In this document: positions 36,506 through 45,264 of the stretch, in pieces
How positions within the stretch are numbered: the first letter of the stretch is position 1
Layout of the letters: each line of letters begins with the position of its first letter
NCBI RefSeq assembly: GCF_008727875.1
Contig: NZ_VTWS01000007.1
Coordinates: 309,337-373,336 of the forward strand
Reading direction: 5' to 3'
DNA length: 64,000 nucleotides
Source: Larkinella humicola
Lineage (GTDB): Bacteria; Bacteroidota; Bacteroidia; Cytophagales; Spirosomataceae
Notes under the pieces: generated by a model
Told to the model about the DNA's origin: nothing
The model's database searches: none
The model's input: the letters and a program-made list of their open reading frames with translations, nothing else
Translations under genes and position numbers: made by a program

Positions 36506-37801
36506 TTAGTTTTTTGCCCGCATTGGCAGCGGCAACGCCAGAAAAAACGTAGTCCCTACGCTTTCCTGGCTTTCAAACCAGATGGCACCCTGCTGGGCTT
36601 CGGCATACTGTTTGCAGAGAAAAAGGCCCAGCCCGACGCCCCGCTCGTTGTTAGTTCCGAAGGTGGGCTGAGCTTTCAGCGAAAAAAGCCGGGGTTTGTC
36701 CGCTTCTTTAATGCCGCGACCGGTATCTTTCACCGTAATCAAACCGCTTGTATCGGTTCGGGTGGCTTCAATCGTGATCTGCCCGCCGGTGGGGGTAAAC
36801 TTGATGGCATTCCCGACCAGATTCCGAACAATCAGTTGCAACAAGTTGCCATCCGCCAGCACGGTCGGCAACCCATCGCCCCGAAAAACGAGTTGGATTT
36901 CTTTTTGAGCAGCCAGCGGTTTGTAAATTTCGATGATGGGTTTCAAACATGCGCTGACGTTGACCGAAGTCCGTGTAACCGTCGTTCCCCGCATCTGGCC
37001 AGTCGACCACGAGAGCAGGTTCACCAGCATTTCCTGCGTGTGGTTGATGCCCACCAACAGCTCCGATTCGATCTTTTTCCGCACATCGGAATCGAGTTCA
37101 ATCTGCTTCAACATTTCCAGATACTGCTGAACCGAAGCCAGGGGCGACCTCAAATCGTGCGAAACAATCGAAAACAGTTTGTTCTTCTCCTCATTCAGTC
37201 GCTCAAACACCACCGACCGTTCTTCCACCCGCTTTTGTTCGAGTTTGTAGGCTTTGGTAAAAAAGAGCGTGCCAAAGTAGAGAAAAAAAACGTTGACGCT
37301 ATACGTCGAAGCCAGATCGACAGTTTGCGCCAGTCGGGTCGGGTAGGTTTCAACAATAAATTGCGGATGCAGGTATTCAATCGTTAACAGGGAAAGCACA
37401 ACCGTTAGGTTGAATAAAACCCAGAACAGAGAGTGCCGGGACGGTCCGGCAATCAGGAGTAGAAACAACGTGATGGTAAAGCTCAGGAGCGAAGCTCCGC
37501 TCATGCCCGAATTGAAAAAGTAGTTTACGGCGAAAAGGATTGTAATTACCACACCGGCAATGGTAAGGGCCGCCACCATCTTTTTCCGGATTCGATTCAG
37601 GTAGTAGACGTAACCGCTCACGCCCAAAAGCACCGTGCAGATCCACCCGGTTTCGGGCAGTCCGACGGAAAAGCTGAACGGGATGTTATAGCCCATCACC
37701 ACCAGAATCAGCACACAGATGGAATTAAAGATCCGCGCTTCGAGTGAAAACCCGTCCGGACTACCTATCAGCTTGTATAACGTTTCTTTTGCGGCTCTCA
37801 A
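36506..37801 (-). CDS. Orphan membrane sensor histidine kinase
   Basis: A 431-residue protein. About six hydrophobic segments lie between residues 25 and 185, then a coiled linker and a HisKA domain with the phospho-acceptor His215 in FSIVSHDLRSPLASV. The HATPase domain shows NLVGNAIKFTP, DTGRGI and GVGLGLFLC. It has no large periplasmic sensor, so it may sense a membrane or intramembrane signal. No response regulator is adjacent. It converges on the acetyltransferase gene with only about 18 bases between stops. Confidence 0.94.
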   Translation of the reverse strand: MRAAKETLYKLIGSPDGFSLEARIFNSICVLILVVMGYNIPFSFSVGLPETGWICTVLLGVSGYVYYLNRIRKKMVAALTIAGVVITILFAVNYFFNSGMSGASLLSFTITLFLLLIAGPSRHSLFWVLFNLTVVLSLLTIEYLHPQFIVETYPTRLAQTVDLASTYSVNVFFLYFGTLFFTKAYKLEQKRVEERSVVFERLNEEKNKLFSIVSHDLRSPLASVQQYLEMLKQIELDSDVRKKIESELLVGINHTQEMLVNLLSWSTGQMRGTTVTRTSVNVSACLKPIIEIYKPLAAQKEIQLVFRGDGLPTVLADGNLLQLIVRNLVGNAIKFTPTGGQITIEATRTDTSGLITVKDTGRGIKEADKPRLFSLKAQPTFGTNNERGVGLGLFLCKQYAEAQQGAIWFESQESVGTTFFLALPLPMRAKN

Positions 37802-37885
37802 TCGGTTCGGCTCCCTTTAATCTCGCTTTTTGCGGGGGCAAATATATCAACAAAAATGACAGAAGAGCCGATTGGTTCATCCGTC

Positions 37886-39169
37886 CTACTCAAACCGCCG
37901 GTTCATGCCCTTCAGTTCGCCGTGCAGATTGATGGCCACCAGCGCGATCACCGCGATAAAAACCAGCACCAGCGCAAGGCCCATCGCCCATTTCCGGGCA
38001 TACAGGCCCCGGTTTGAAAAACCCGGTTTTGTTTTCCCGATCAGCAGCGAAACTATGAGCAGGTTCACGACATACAGGTACTGTTCAATCCGGTAGGTGC
38101 TCAGAAAAGCGCCGGTTATCAGAAAGCTGTAGGCGATGTATAACCCGAAATGCCCGGTGAAAAACGTCCGGACATCGGTATAATCATAACTAACCCATTC
38201 ACTTTTCCGGGTCTGGTAATACGTCACAAACCAAAGCGCGCTGGTGGCCAACACGGCAAGTAGCGCCACCCACCGCACCGTTTGCGCCAGCGCCGGAATA
38301 TCACCCGTTGTAAGGCGGGTGAAGTTTTCTTCCAGCTTTTTTAACGCGAAGGTCTGATCCCAAACCACAAACGGGATGAACAACACCAGCATCAACAGCG
38401 GGAACCAAACCTTGGCGCGCTTCTCCCGGTTTTCGGCGGGTTCCCAGGAGGAGGTAAACGTGCCGTACGCCATCCCGATGCCGCCGAAAAAGCCCAGGGT
38501 GTACTCCATGACATTCCAGAAATTGAATTTGATGCCCGACAAACCGCCCATCACTTGCAGGAAATTTCCGAAGGCAAAGCCGAAACCGCCCCCCAGTCCG
38601 GCAAAAACGGCCACACGCAAGGCTGAATACTGCTTGGTCCGGTACAGATACCAGGTCAGGGCCACCGCCATTCCCAGACAGGCTGCCCACATTTCGGAGC
38701 GCGGGGGCGTCATCAGCCAGCCCCATTCTTCGATCAGGAAAAAGTAAGCGACAATCGCGCCCACCACCATTTCAACGATCAGGTGAGGCCACGAAACGCG
38801 TTTCTTTGGCGAATCGGCCAGAGCCAGCCCGAACAAACCGCCCCCGATAAAACCGTACAAACCGCCGATGATGAACAACATCATCAGCCCATAATAAACG
38901 TTCACGAAGTCGATGCCCCGCCCGTAGCCCACCACAATGCCGTAACTCATGATACCGCCGATTCCCCAGCCAATGGCAGCCGCCAGCGTCGCTTTGAACA
39001 CCTTTGAATACCAGTCGGACCGCTTGGCCACCAGCAGCACACTCAGCGCGCCGATGGCACCGGCCCAGGCCGCGCCCTGTTCGTGACCAAACTGACCCCG
39101 GATGGCCCAGGCCGTACCCATCGACATCCCGGCAACAAGCAGGCTGGTAAAAAGCGACTTCAAATTCAT
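37886..39169 (-). CDS. Polytopic membrane protein of unknown function
   Basis: A 427-residue protein with about 11-12 hydrophobic segments and many glycine-rich helices (GWGIGGIMSYGIVVGYGRG, FIIGGLYGFIGGGLFG, FAGLGGGFGFAFGNFLQ). The N-terminus (MNLKSLFTSLLVAGMSMGTAWAIRGQFGHEQGAAWAGAIG cut by a conserved-looking RGQFGHEQG) and WEPAENREKRAK are distinctive, but I do not recognise a named family. It could be a transporter or channel, judging only from the topology. It sits alone between the histidine kinase and a repeat preceding the DegT gene. Confidence 0.8.
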   Translation of the reverse strand: MNLKSLFTSLLVAGMSMGTAWAIRGQFGHEQGAAWAGAIGALSVLLVAKRSDWYSKVFKATLAAAIGWGIGGIMSYGIVVGYGRGIDFVNVYYGLMMLFIIGGLYGFIGGGLFGLALADSPKKRVSWPHLIVEMVVGAIVAYFFLIEEWGWLMTPPRSEMWAACLGMAVALTWYLYRTKQYSALRVAVFAGLGGGFGFAFGNFLQVMGGLSGIKFNFWNVMEYTLGFFGGIGMAYGTFTSSWEPAENREKRAKVWFPLLMLVLFIPFVVWDQTFALKKLEENFTRLTTGDIPALAQTVRWVALLAVLATSALWFVTYYQTRKSEWVSYDYTDVRTFFTGHFGLYIAYSFLITGAFLSTYRIEQYLYVVNLLIVSLLIGKTKPGFSNRGLYARKWAMGLALVLVFIAVIALVAINLHGELKGMNRRFE

Positions 39170-39288
39170 GGTGGTTTAGGGAAAGGTTTCTGAGCTAATA
39201 CGTTACAGACGGCCAAACAGGCTATTCGCTCGAAAATTTCTCCCCATCAATAGCCCGAAACCCAACCGAGGCCGTATTCTATAATGTA

Positions 39289-39383
39289 TTCAGTTTACGG
39301 TATTCGGTTTACGGTGGCTGACGCGTATGAAGCGTGCGCCAGCCACCGTAAACCGAATACCGTAAACCGAATACCGAATACCG
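39289..39383. repeat. Palindromic repeat, family 3 (CGGTTTACGGTGGCTGACGC)
   Basis: Long inverted repeat: each arm contains tandem TTCGGTTTACGGT units followed by GGCTG(A/G)CGC. The right arm is the reverse complement with one added GAATACC unit. A second copy is at 43059-43154. It lies 16 bases before the DegT start. Confidence 0.88.
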
Positions 39384-39399
39384 ATACTCCCTGAACAGC

Positions 39400-40635
39400 A
39401 TGGAAATGAAAAGTACACTGGAAACCCTGGCCATCGACGGCGGTGAGAAAACCGTGCAGACGACCTTCCCCTGGCCCATCTACGACGAAAGTGACGTGCA
39501 GGCCGTGGCCGAGGTGATTCGGAGCGGACGCTGGGGAAATCCCGACTGCGGGGAGGCCGTGGCTGCTTTCGAGCAGGCCTTTGCGGCTTATTGCGGCACC
39601 AAATACGCCGTCAGTTGTGTCAACGGTTCCGTGTCGCTCCGGCTGGCGCTGATGGCCTGTGGAGTCAAACCCGGGGATGAGGTCATCGTGCCGCCCTATA
39701 CCTTTATTGCGACGGCATCGACGGTGCTGGAAGTCAATTGCGTACCGGTTTTCGTGGACATTGACCCTGAAACCTACAACCTCGATCCCAACGCCATCGA
39801 GGCCGCGATTACGGAACGAACCAAAGTGATTATTCCCGTTCACTTCGCCGGTTTGGGCTGCGACATGGACGCCATTCTGGACATTGCCCGCCGTCACAAC
39901 CTGCGCGTGATTGAAGATGCGGCCCACGCCCACGGTGCCGACTACAAAGGCCGAAAACTGGGCTCCATCGGCGATGCGGGCAGTTTTAGTTTTCAGTCGT
40001 CCAAAAACCTGACCAGTGGTGAAGGCGGGATAGTAGTCACAAACGACGAAGATCTGTACAAGATGATGGCGTCGCTCCGCAACGTCGGGCGGATGGAAGG
40101 CGGTCAGTGGTACGACCATTTCAACCCCGGCTGCAATTACCGCATCACCCAGATGCAGGCAGTTTTGCTCTCTCAGCAACTCAACCGGCTGGAAGAACAG
40201 ACGGTTTTGCGCAATGACAACGGACTGTATCTGAACGAATTGCTGGCCAACATTCCCGGCATCACGCCCCTCAGCCGGGGCACGGAGGAAGTGCGGCATT
40301 GCTATCACCTGTACATTTTCAAATACGATACCACGGCGTTCGGTCCGCTTTCCCGGCATGAATTTGTAGCCCGGCTGGCGGCCGAAGGCGTTCCCTGCTC
40401 GACCGGCTATCCGCATCCACTCTACAAGCAGCCGGTTTTTCAGAACAAGAACTTCATGTGTTACGCCATTCCGGAGTCCGTCGATTACACGGCGGTGCAC
40501 TGCCCGGCGGCCGAACGGGCGTGCCGCGAAGAAGCCGTCTGGATTTTTCAGCACGCGATGCTGGGGAGCCGGGAAGACATGCGGTCTTTTGCCGAAGCGA
40601 TTCGTAAAATTCAACGGGTTGTATCGCAGAGTTGA
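39400..40635 (+). CDS. DegT/DnrJ/EryC1/StrS-family PLP aminotransferase
   Basis: A 411-residue protein; ATG codons at 39400 and 39406 are both possible starts. The PLP lysine is K202 in SFSFQSSKNLTSGEGG, and the Asp contacting the pyridine nitrogen lies in VIEDAAHAHGA. These enzymes aminate keto-sugars or related cyclic ketones, usually with glutamate or glutamine as donor. The surrounding genes do not encode a nucleotide-sugar pathway, so it may act on a catabolic keto-sugar instead. The last three codons (SQS) and TGA lie in the family 1 repeat that follows, so its true C-terminus seems to have been replaced by repeat sequence. Confidence 0.92.
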   Translation: MEMKSTLETLAIDGGEKTVQTTFPWPIYDESDVQAVAEVIRSGRWGNPDCGEAVAAFEQAFAAYCGTKYAVSCVNGSVSLRLALMACGVKPGDEVIVPPYTFIATASTVLEVNCVPVFVDIDPETYNLDPNAIEAAITERTKVIIPVHFAGLGCDMDAILDIARRHNLRVIEDAAHAHGADYKGRKLGSIGDAGSFSFQSSKNLTSGEGGIVVTNDEDLYKMMASLRNVGRMEGGQWYDHFNPGCNYRITQMQAVLLSQQLNRLEEQTVLRNDNGLYLNELLANIPGITPLSRGTEEVRHCYHLYIFKYDTTAFGPLSRHEFVARLAAEGVPCSTGYPHPLYKQPVFQNKNFMCYAIPESVDYTAVHCPAAERACREEAVWIFQHAMLGSREDMRSFAEAIRKIQRVVSQS

Positions 40636-40713
40636 GCGGAGTTAAAAGAGTTAAGCGGAGTTTTTATTATTATCTCCGCTTAACTCTTTTAACTCCGCTC
40701 AACTCTGCGAAAT
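40622..40713. repeat. Palindromic repeat, family 1, perfect 37-bp arms
   Basis: Positions 40624-40660 and 40674-40710 are perfect reverse complements (TCGCAGAGTTGAGCGGAGTT at the outer end) around a 13-base AT-rich loop. The left arm contains the stop codon of the DegT gene. Confidence 0.95.
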
Positions 40714-40736
40714 AACCCCTACTTCCTATACTCCCA

Positions 40737-43055
40737 ATGACCTCCCGCTTAACGATCCTTTTCTTACTCCTCACATTCCAGCTTGCTGCTCAGACGATTA
40801 GCCTGAAAAATGCAACGCTTCTCGTTTCCCCTTCCATTCCGTCGCCCATGCGGACCACCGCTCCGCAGATGCTGGTGGAGGAAATTGCCAAACGAACCAG
40901 GAGCACGCTGAAACAGTCGCAAATCTGGCCCGGTGGTACGACACCGACGATCGTTCTGGCTCTGGCATCCGATCAGGAAGTCGCTGGCAAACTGGTTCCG
41001 GCCCGAACGGGAACGGATTGGCCGGAGCAAAAACCGGAAGGGTTTCGGATCGTCACCGCAGGCACAACGCTCTGGATCATCGGGGCCGATGCGCGGGGCA
41101 TTCTGTTCGGCTCCGGCTGGTTGCTGCGGAATTTGAAAATGGATGCAAAACGGCTCGAACTCGCCGGACCGGTCGAATTCGCCAGTGCGCCCGCTTATCC
41201 GATTCGCGGACACCAATTGGGCTACCGCAACACTGCCAATTCCTACGATGCCTGGACGGTAGCCCAGTTTGACCAGTATTACCGCGAACTGGCCATTTTT
41301 GGAACCAACGCCATCGAGGGCATTCCGTTTCACGAAGAAGGAAAAGGCAGCCCCCATTTTCCCATACCAGCCGCCCAGATGCGGGTGCGGATGAGCGAGT
41401 TGTGTCAGAAATACGATATGGATTACTGGGTTTGGACACCCGCCGAATTTGAGCTGACCGACGAAACCAAACGAAAAGCCGAACTGGAAAACCACGAGGC
41501 TTTTTACAAGTCCTGCCCCCGGCTCGACCACATTTTCTTTCCGGGCGGAGACCCCGGCGACAACCACCCGCACGAGGTGATGGCATTCCTGAAAGACCTC
41601 CACGCCAAATTGGTTCAGTACCATCCAAAAGCCAAAATCTGGATTTCATTGCAGGGATTCAACACGGAGCAGATCGATTATTTTTACCAGTACCTCGAAC
41701 AGCATAAGCCCACCTGGTTGCAGGGTGTGGTGTCGGGGCCAAGCAGCCCGCCGATGGCCGAAACCCGTTTCCGCTTGCCCAAAACCTACCAGCACCGCGA
41801 ATACCCGGACATTACCCACAACGTTCGCTGCGAGTTTCCGGTGGAACGCTGGGATCAGGCCTATACACTGACGCTGGGCCGCGAAGCCATTAACCCACGG
41901 CCCTTCTTCTTTGCCGGTATTCACGGGAAATACGGGCCGTTCACCGACGGTTTTGTGTCGTATTCCGATGGTTGCCACGATGATATCAACAAAGTGGTGT
42001 GGAGCCAGCGGGGGTGGGACCCGACCAAAGACGTCAATGAGATTCTGAACGACTACAGCCGGTTTTTCTTCGGCTGGCCCCTGGCGAACGATGCCGCCGA
42101 TGGCATTGCCGCTCTCGAAGCCAACTGGAAAGGTCCGTTGGCCCAAAATGGCGGGGTCGAAGCGACGTTCTCCTTCTGGAAAAATCTGGAAACCGCTCAT
42201 CCTGAACTGAAAACCAACTGGCGCTGGCAAATGCTGGTTCTGCGGGCAACCTACGATGCCTACACGCGTCGCCGGTTGCTTTACGAGCAGGGACTGGAAA
42301 AAACCGCTAATGCCTTGCTGGCCCAGGCCACAGAAACCAGTATTGAAAAAACACTGGCCTTGGCCCTGACTTCCGAAGAGAAAGCGGATAAAGAGCCAGT
42401 TTCGGTTGATCTGCGGAAAAAAATCGAATCACTGTGTGCCGATTTGTACGCATCAATTGGTCTGCAAACCAGCGTGCCGAAATACAAAGCCAAAAACTAC
42501 GAACGGGGCTGTTTGCTCGATTTTGTCGATTACCCGCTCAACAACCGCTGGTGGCTGGCCGATGAATTTAAGAAAATCCGGGCCATGAAAACGCCGAAAG
42601 AGCAAGTGGAACGGATGCACGTCATCGGTAATTGGGAAACGCCCGGTGTGGGGAGTTATTACGACGACGTGTCGAGTGGTGGCAATAGCCCCCGCGTGAA
42701 AACCATTTCCGAAGACGCCACGGACATTGCCTGGTGGGACAACGGCTCCAGCCGCGCCCGGCTATCGACGCAAACCTTCCAGAACGAACCGGCCCTGGAC
42801 TATGACAACCTCGACCCCGGCGCGCGCTACATCATCCGGGTGACCGGTTCCGGCGACGCCCTGCTGCGGGTCGACGGCCAACGTCTGAAGCCCCTGCTTT
42901 ACAACAAGGCAACCGAAACCTTTAAAGAATGGATTGTGCCCCTTTCGCTCACGCAGGACGGTCGCATTTCCGTGACCTTCGACGGCCCGGAAGAGTCGCA
43001 CCTCAACTGGCGCCAGCAGTCGAAGATTTCGGACGTGTGGTTGTTGAAGCAGTAA
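40737..43055 (+). CDS. Secreted glycoside-hydrolase-like protein, paralogue A (GH20b/GH67N-like N-domain plus barrel)
   Basis: A 772-residue protein with a signal peptide (to LAAQ). Residues of about 22-145 resemble the small alpha/beta domain before GH20, GH67 and GH84 barrels (IIGADARGILFGSGWLLRNL). A barrel-like region starts at YPIRGHQLGYRNTANSYDAW and includes DHIFFPGGDPGDNHPHE at about 264-280, WISLQGF, YPDITHNVRCEFPV and YSDGCHDDINKVVW. A helical domain and a C-terminal beta domain follow (RYIIRVTGSGDALLRVDG, DVWLLKQ). The protein encoded at 53530 is a full-length paralogue. GGDPGD with its two Asp residues is the best active-site candidate. I cannot assign a numbered family; glycosidase activity is inference. 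Confidence 0.85.
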   Translation: MTSRLTILFLLLTFQLAAQTISLKNATLLVSPSIPSPMRTTAPQMLVEEIAKRTRSTLKQSQIWPGGTTPTIVLALASDQEVAGKLVPARTGTDWPEQKPEGFRIVTAGTTLWIIGADARGILFGSGWLLRNLKMDAKRLELAGPVEFASAPAYPIRGHQLGYRNTANSYDAWTVAQFDQYYRELAIFGTNAIEGIPFHEEGKGSPHFPIPAAQMRVRMSELCQKYDMDYWVWTPAEFELTDETKRKAELENHEAFYKSCPRLDHIFFPGGDPGDNHPHEVMAFLKDLHAKLVQYHPKAKIWISLQGFNTEQIDYFYQYLEQHKPTWLQGVVSGPSSPPMAETRFRLPKTYQHREYPDITHNVRCEFPVERWDQAYTLTLGREAINPRPFFFAGIHGKYGPFTDGFVSYSDGCHDDINKVVWSQRGWDPTKDVNEILNDYSRFFFGWPLANDAADGIAALEANWKGPLAQNGGVEATFSFWKNLETAHPELKTNWRWQMLVLRATYDAYTRRRLLYEQGLEKTANALLAQATETSIEKTLALALTSEEKADKEPVSVDLRKKIESLCADLYASIGLQTSVPKYKAKNYERGCLLDFVDYPLNNRWWLADEFKKIRAMKTPKEQVERMHVIGNWETPGVGSYYDDVSSGGNSPRVKTISEDATDIAWWDNGSSRARLSTQTFQNEPALDYDNLDPGARYIIRVTGSGDALLRVDGQRLKPLLYNKATETFKEWIVPLSLTQDGRISVTFDGPEESHLNWRQQSKISDVWLLKQ

Positions 43056-43058
43056 ATC

Positions 43059-43154
43059 TTCGGATTACAGTTTACGGTTTTCAGTTTACGGTGGCTGACG
43101 CACGCTGAGAAAAGAATGCGTCAGCCACCGTAAACTGAAAACCGTAAACCGAAA
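43059..43154. repeat. Palindromic repeat, family 3
   Basis: Arms CAGTTTACGGTTTTCAGTTT and ACGGTGGCTGACGC pair with the reverse complement on the right. It lies between convergent genes and ends immediately before the stop codon of the DUF1080 gene. Confidence 0.88.
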
Positions 43155-43853
43155 CTACATTTCCCGAATCCGAATCTGCCGGAAAGCCGACTCATCGCCG
43201 TGGTCCTGCAACAGGAGGTGGCCTTCTTCCATGACGCCGAAATCCTCGACGGTTTTGAACTTACTTTGCGCTTTGGCCGCTTTAAACCGCTCGTCACCGC
43301 GCTCATAGTCAACAACTTTGACGCCATTGATCCAGTGTTCGACGTGCTTGCCGTTGACCACCACACGACCTTCATTCCATTGGCCGATGGGTTTTAGTTT
43401 TCGTTCCGTCGGGGCAAACAACTCGTATAAGCCCGCCGTGCGTCGTTTGTCGTCTTTGTCACCGGCGATGTCCTTGTTGCCCGCATCGTCGATGATCTGG
43501 TATTCGCAGCCCAGCCAGCCGCCATCGGGGTATTTTTTGACGAAATATTTCAACCCGCTGTTGGCACCCGGCGTCAGTTTGAACTCAAACCGCAAATCGA
43601 AATTTCTGAATTTCCGGCGCGAAACGAGGTCGCCCCCCCGCTTCGATTTGTCTCCGCCCTGGTTGGCTACCAGCGTTTTGTTGTCAATCGACCAGCCTTC
43701 TGTCGGAAATTGATCGGATTTCGCACTGATCCACTGATTGGTGTTGGTACCGTCGAAAAGCCAGACCCAATCCGACTGGGCGGTTTTCGGTTGGCTTTCA
43801 GAATAAAATAACGCGTTGGTGCAAAGAAAAACCGTGATTAAAAAAGGATGCAT
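43155..43853 (-). CDS. DUF1080 / 3-keto-disaccharide hydrolase-like protein
   Basis: A 232-residue secreted protein (signal peptide near residues 1-20). It has the concanavalin-like DUF1080 pattern: WVWLFDGTNTNQWISAKSD, FDLRFEFKLTPGANSGLKYF, GCEYQIIDDAGNKD, AGLYELFAP, GQWNEGRVVVNGKHVEHWIN, and the final GHLLLQDHGDESAFRQIRIR. Characterised relatives cleave 3-keto-glycosides made by glycoside 3-dehydrogenases. It is third in a minus-strand run after the MFS and AraC-type genes. The Gfo/Idh oxidoreductase at 60829 is a possible but distant partner. Confidence 0.92.
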   Translation of the reverse strand: MHPFLITVFLCTNALFYSESQPKTAQSDWVWLFDGTNTNQWISAKSDQFPTEGWSIDNKTLVANQGGDKSKRGGDLVSRRKFRNFDLRFEFKLTPGANSGLKYFVKKYPDGGWLGCEYQIIDDAGNKDIAGDKDDKRRTAGLYELFAPTERKLKPIGQWNEGRVVVNGKHVEHWINGVKVVDYERGDERFKAAKAQSKFKTVEDFGVMEEGHLLLQDHGDESAFRQIRIREM

Positions 43854-43882
43854 GGGTTCTGTGGTTAAGGATTAGAAGAAGT

Positions 43883-43985
43883 GTTATTTCGCAGAGTTAA
43901 TCAGAGAAAATCAGAGTGAAGCGGAGAGAAAATATAAAAAACTCCGCTTCACTCTTTTCCCCTCTGCTCAACTCCGCGAAATAAC
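43883..43985. repeat. Palindromic repeat, family 1
   Basis: Outer arms GTTATTTCGC(A/G)GAGTT pair; the inner parts contain GTGAAGCGGAG / CTCCGCTTCAC. It lies between the AraC-type regulator and the DUF1080 gene, near the regulator stop. Confidence 0.88.
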
Positions 43986-43995
43986 CTCATTTTTT

Positions 43996-45159
43996 CTATT
44001 TCCCCGCTACGTATTGATTCCGGAATTCGCTGGGCGAACAGCCCTTCACCTGCCGAAACTGGCGGGCAATGTTCTTGCTGTCGGTCAGCCCCATGTCAAG
44101 CGCAATTTCAAACACCGTCATGTCGGTTTCCAGCAGTTTCTGGGTGAATTTTTCGATCCGCAGATTAAAGATATACTTGTAAATTGGATAACCCGTAATG
44201 GTCAGAAATCGCTTTTCCAGCGCCCGGCGAGACAGCGGAACCTGTCTGACAACCTCTTCCACCTGAAGGTTCTTATCGATGTTCTGGTGAATGTATTTCA
44301 GCGAGGAAGCAATGTAATGGTCGTTGGTAGCGTAGATGTCGGTCGAGTGGCGCGTCACCACCTGCGTCGGTTTCACCACAATATCGTAAAAACCGCTCAC
44401 CCCCGTCCGGATCATGTGATCGAGCAGTTTGGCCGAATCATAGCCGCCCTTCTCCGCATCCAGCGCAATGCTCGACAGGGGGGGATCAGACAGTTCACAG
44501 ATCATTTCATCGTTGTCGACGCCCAGCACGGCCACTTCCTCAGGAATTCGAATTCCGGTTTGCCGACACGTCTCCGTAATGTGCTGACCCTGACGGTCAT
44601 CGCAGGCCATAATCGCAATCGGCTTGGGCAAGGATTGCAGCCAATGGCTCAACGCACTGGGTTTATAGTACCACAATTCGCTGGATTGTGCCTTCGTATG
44701 TTCGAACGAATGGACGTCGTACCCGGCACTTTTGATTCGGTTTTCAAACCCTTCCGCCCGTTCCCGCGACCAGACGATGTCTTTAAACCCATAAAACGCA
44801 AACTGGGTAAAGCCTTTTTTCAGGAAATAATCGGCCGCCATCGCCCCGGCTTCGTGGTAGGCTCCGGTGATGTTCGGGATGTCGTCAAACCGCTCCTTGA
44901 AGTCCTGGGCAATGACCGCGATCCCGGCTTTGATGATTTCGGATATCTCTTTGTCGTTATAAAACTGTCCGATAATCCCGTCGGCTCCCCACTCTTTCGC
45001 CCATTGCAGAATGCCTTTAATGCCGATGGTTTCACGGTAAAAAAGCGGCATCCGGCAAAATACCCAGGGACCGTATTCACGGGAATACCGGGTAACGCCT
45101 TTCAACAGACTTTTGCTATAGTCCTCGGCAAAGTCGATCAGGAGGATGATTTTATACAT
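43996..45159 (-). CDS. XylR-like regulator: periplasmic-binding-protein fold plus AraC helix-turn-helix
   Basis: A 387-residue protein. Residues 1 to about 270 form a LacI/PBP-like sensor (IILLIDFAEDYSKSLLKGVT, IMACDDRQGQHITETCRQTG, EEVAVLGVDNDEMICELSDP, PLSSIALDAEKGGYDSAKLL). About 285-385 is an AraC-type DNA-binding domain (VEEVVRQVPLSRRALEKRFL, GCSPSEFRNQYV). E. coli XylR has the same architecture and binds xylose; the ligand here is unknown. It is encoded after the MFS transporter on the same strand and probably controls it or the neighbouring glycosidase genes. A family 1 repeat lies 3 bases upstream of its start codon. Confidence 0.94.
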   Translation of the reverse strand: MYKIILLIDFAEDYSKSLLKGVTRYSREYGPWVFCRMPLFYRETIGIKGILQWAKEWGADGIIGQFYNDKEISEIIKAGIAVIAQDFKERFDDIPNITGAYHEAGAMAADYFLKKGFTQFAFYGFKDIVWSRERAEGFENRIKSAGYDVHSFEHTKAQSSELWYYKPSALSHWLQSLPKPIAIMACDDRQGQHITETCRQTGIRIPEEVAVLGVDNDEMICELSDPPLSSIALDAEKGGYDSAKLLDHMIRTGVSGFYDIVVKPTQVVTRHSTDIYATNDHYIASSLKYIHQNIDKNLQVEEVVRQVPLSRRALEKRFLTITGYPIYKYIFNLRIEKFTQKLLETDMTVFEIALDMGLTDSKNIARQFRQVKGCSPSEFRNQYVAGK

Positions 45160-45162
45160 GAC

Positions 45163-45258
45163 TATTTCGCAGAGTTAAGCGGAGAAAAAGAAGAGTTAAG
45201 CAGAGTATAAAAAAATCTCTGCGTATCTCTGATTTACTCCGCTAAACTCTGCGATATA
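45163..45258. repeat. Palindromic repeat, family 1
   Basis: Arms TATTTCGCAGAGTTAAGCGG and its near-complement CTCCGCTAAACTCTGCGATA. It fills the gap between MFS stop and regulator start, so it must be transcribed in any MFS-regulator mRNA and would hide the regulator's translation start in a hairpin flank. Confidence 0.88.
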
Positions 45259-45264
45259 ACTATT

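Noticed and set aside
39295..40614. A 439-codon minus-strand open frame opposite the DegT aminotransferase
   Set aside because: The plus strand encodes a complete aminotransferase with PLP lysine; the antisense product has no recognisable family. The same holds for long antisense frames at 6969-8156, 9158-10291, 10278-11327, 13814-14773 and 21292-22677.
39289..43154. Tandem-looking TTTACGGT and TTCGGTTTACGGT units as a CRISPR array
   Set aside because: They are arms of two inverted repeats, without regular unique spacers or cas genes.
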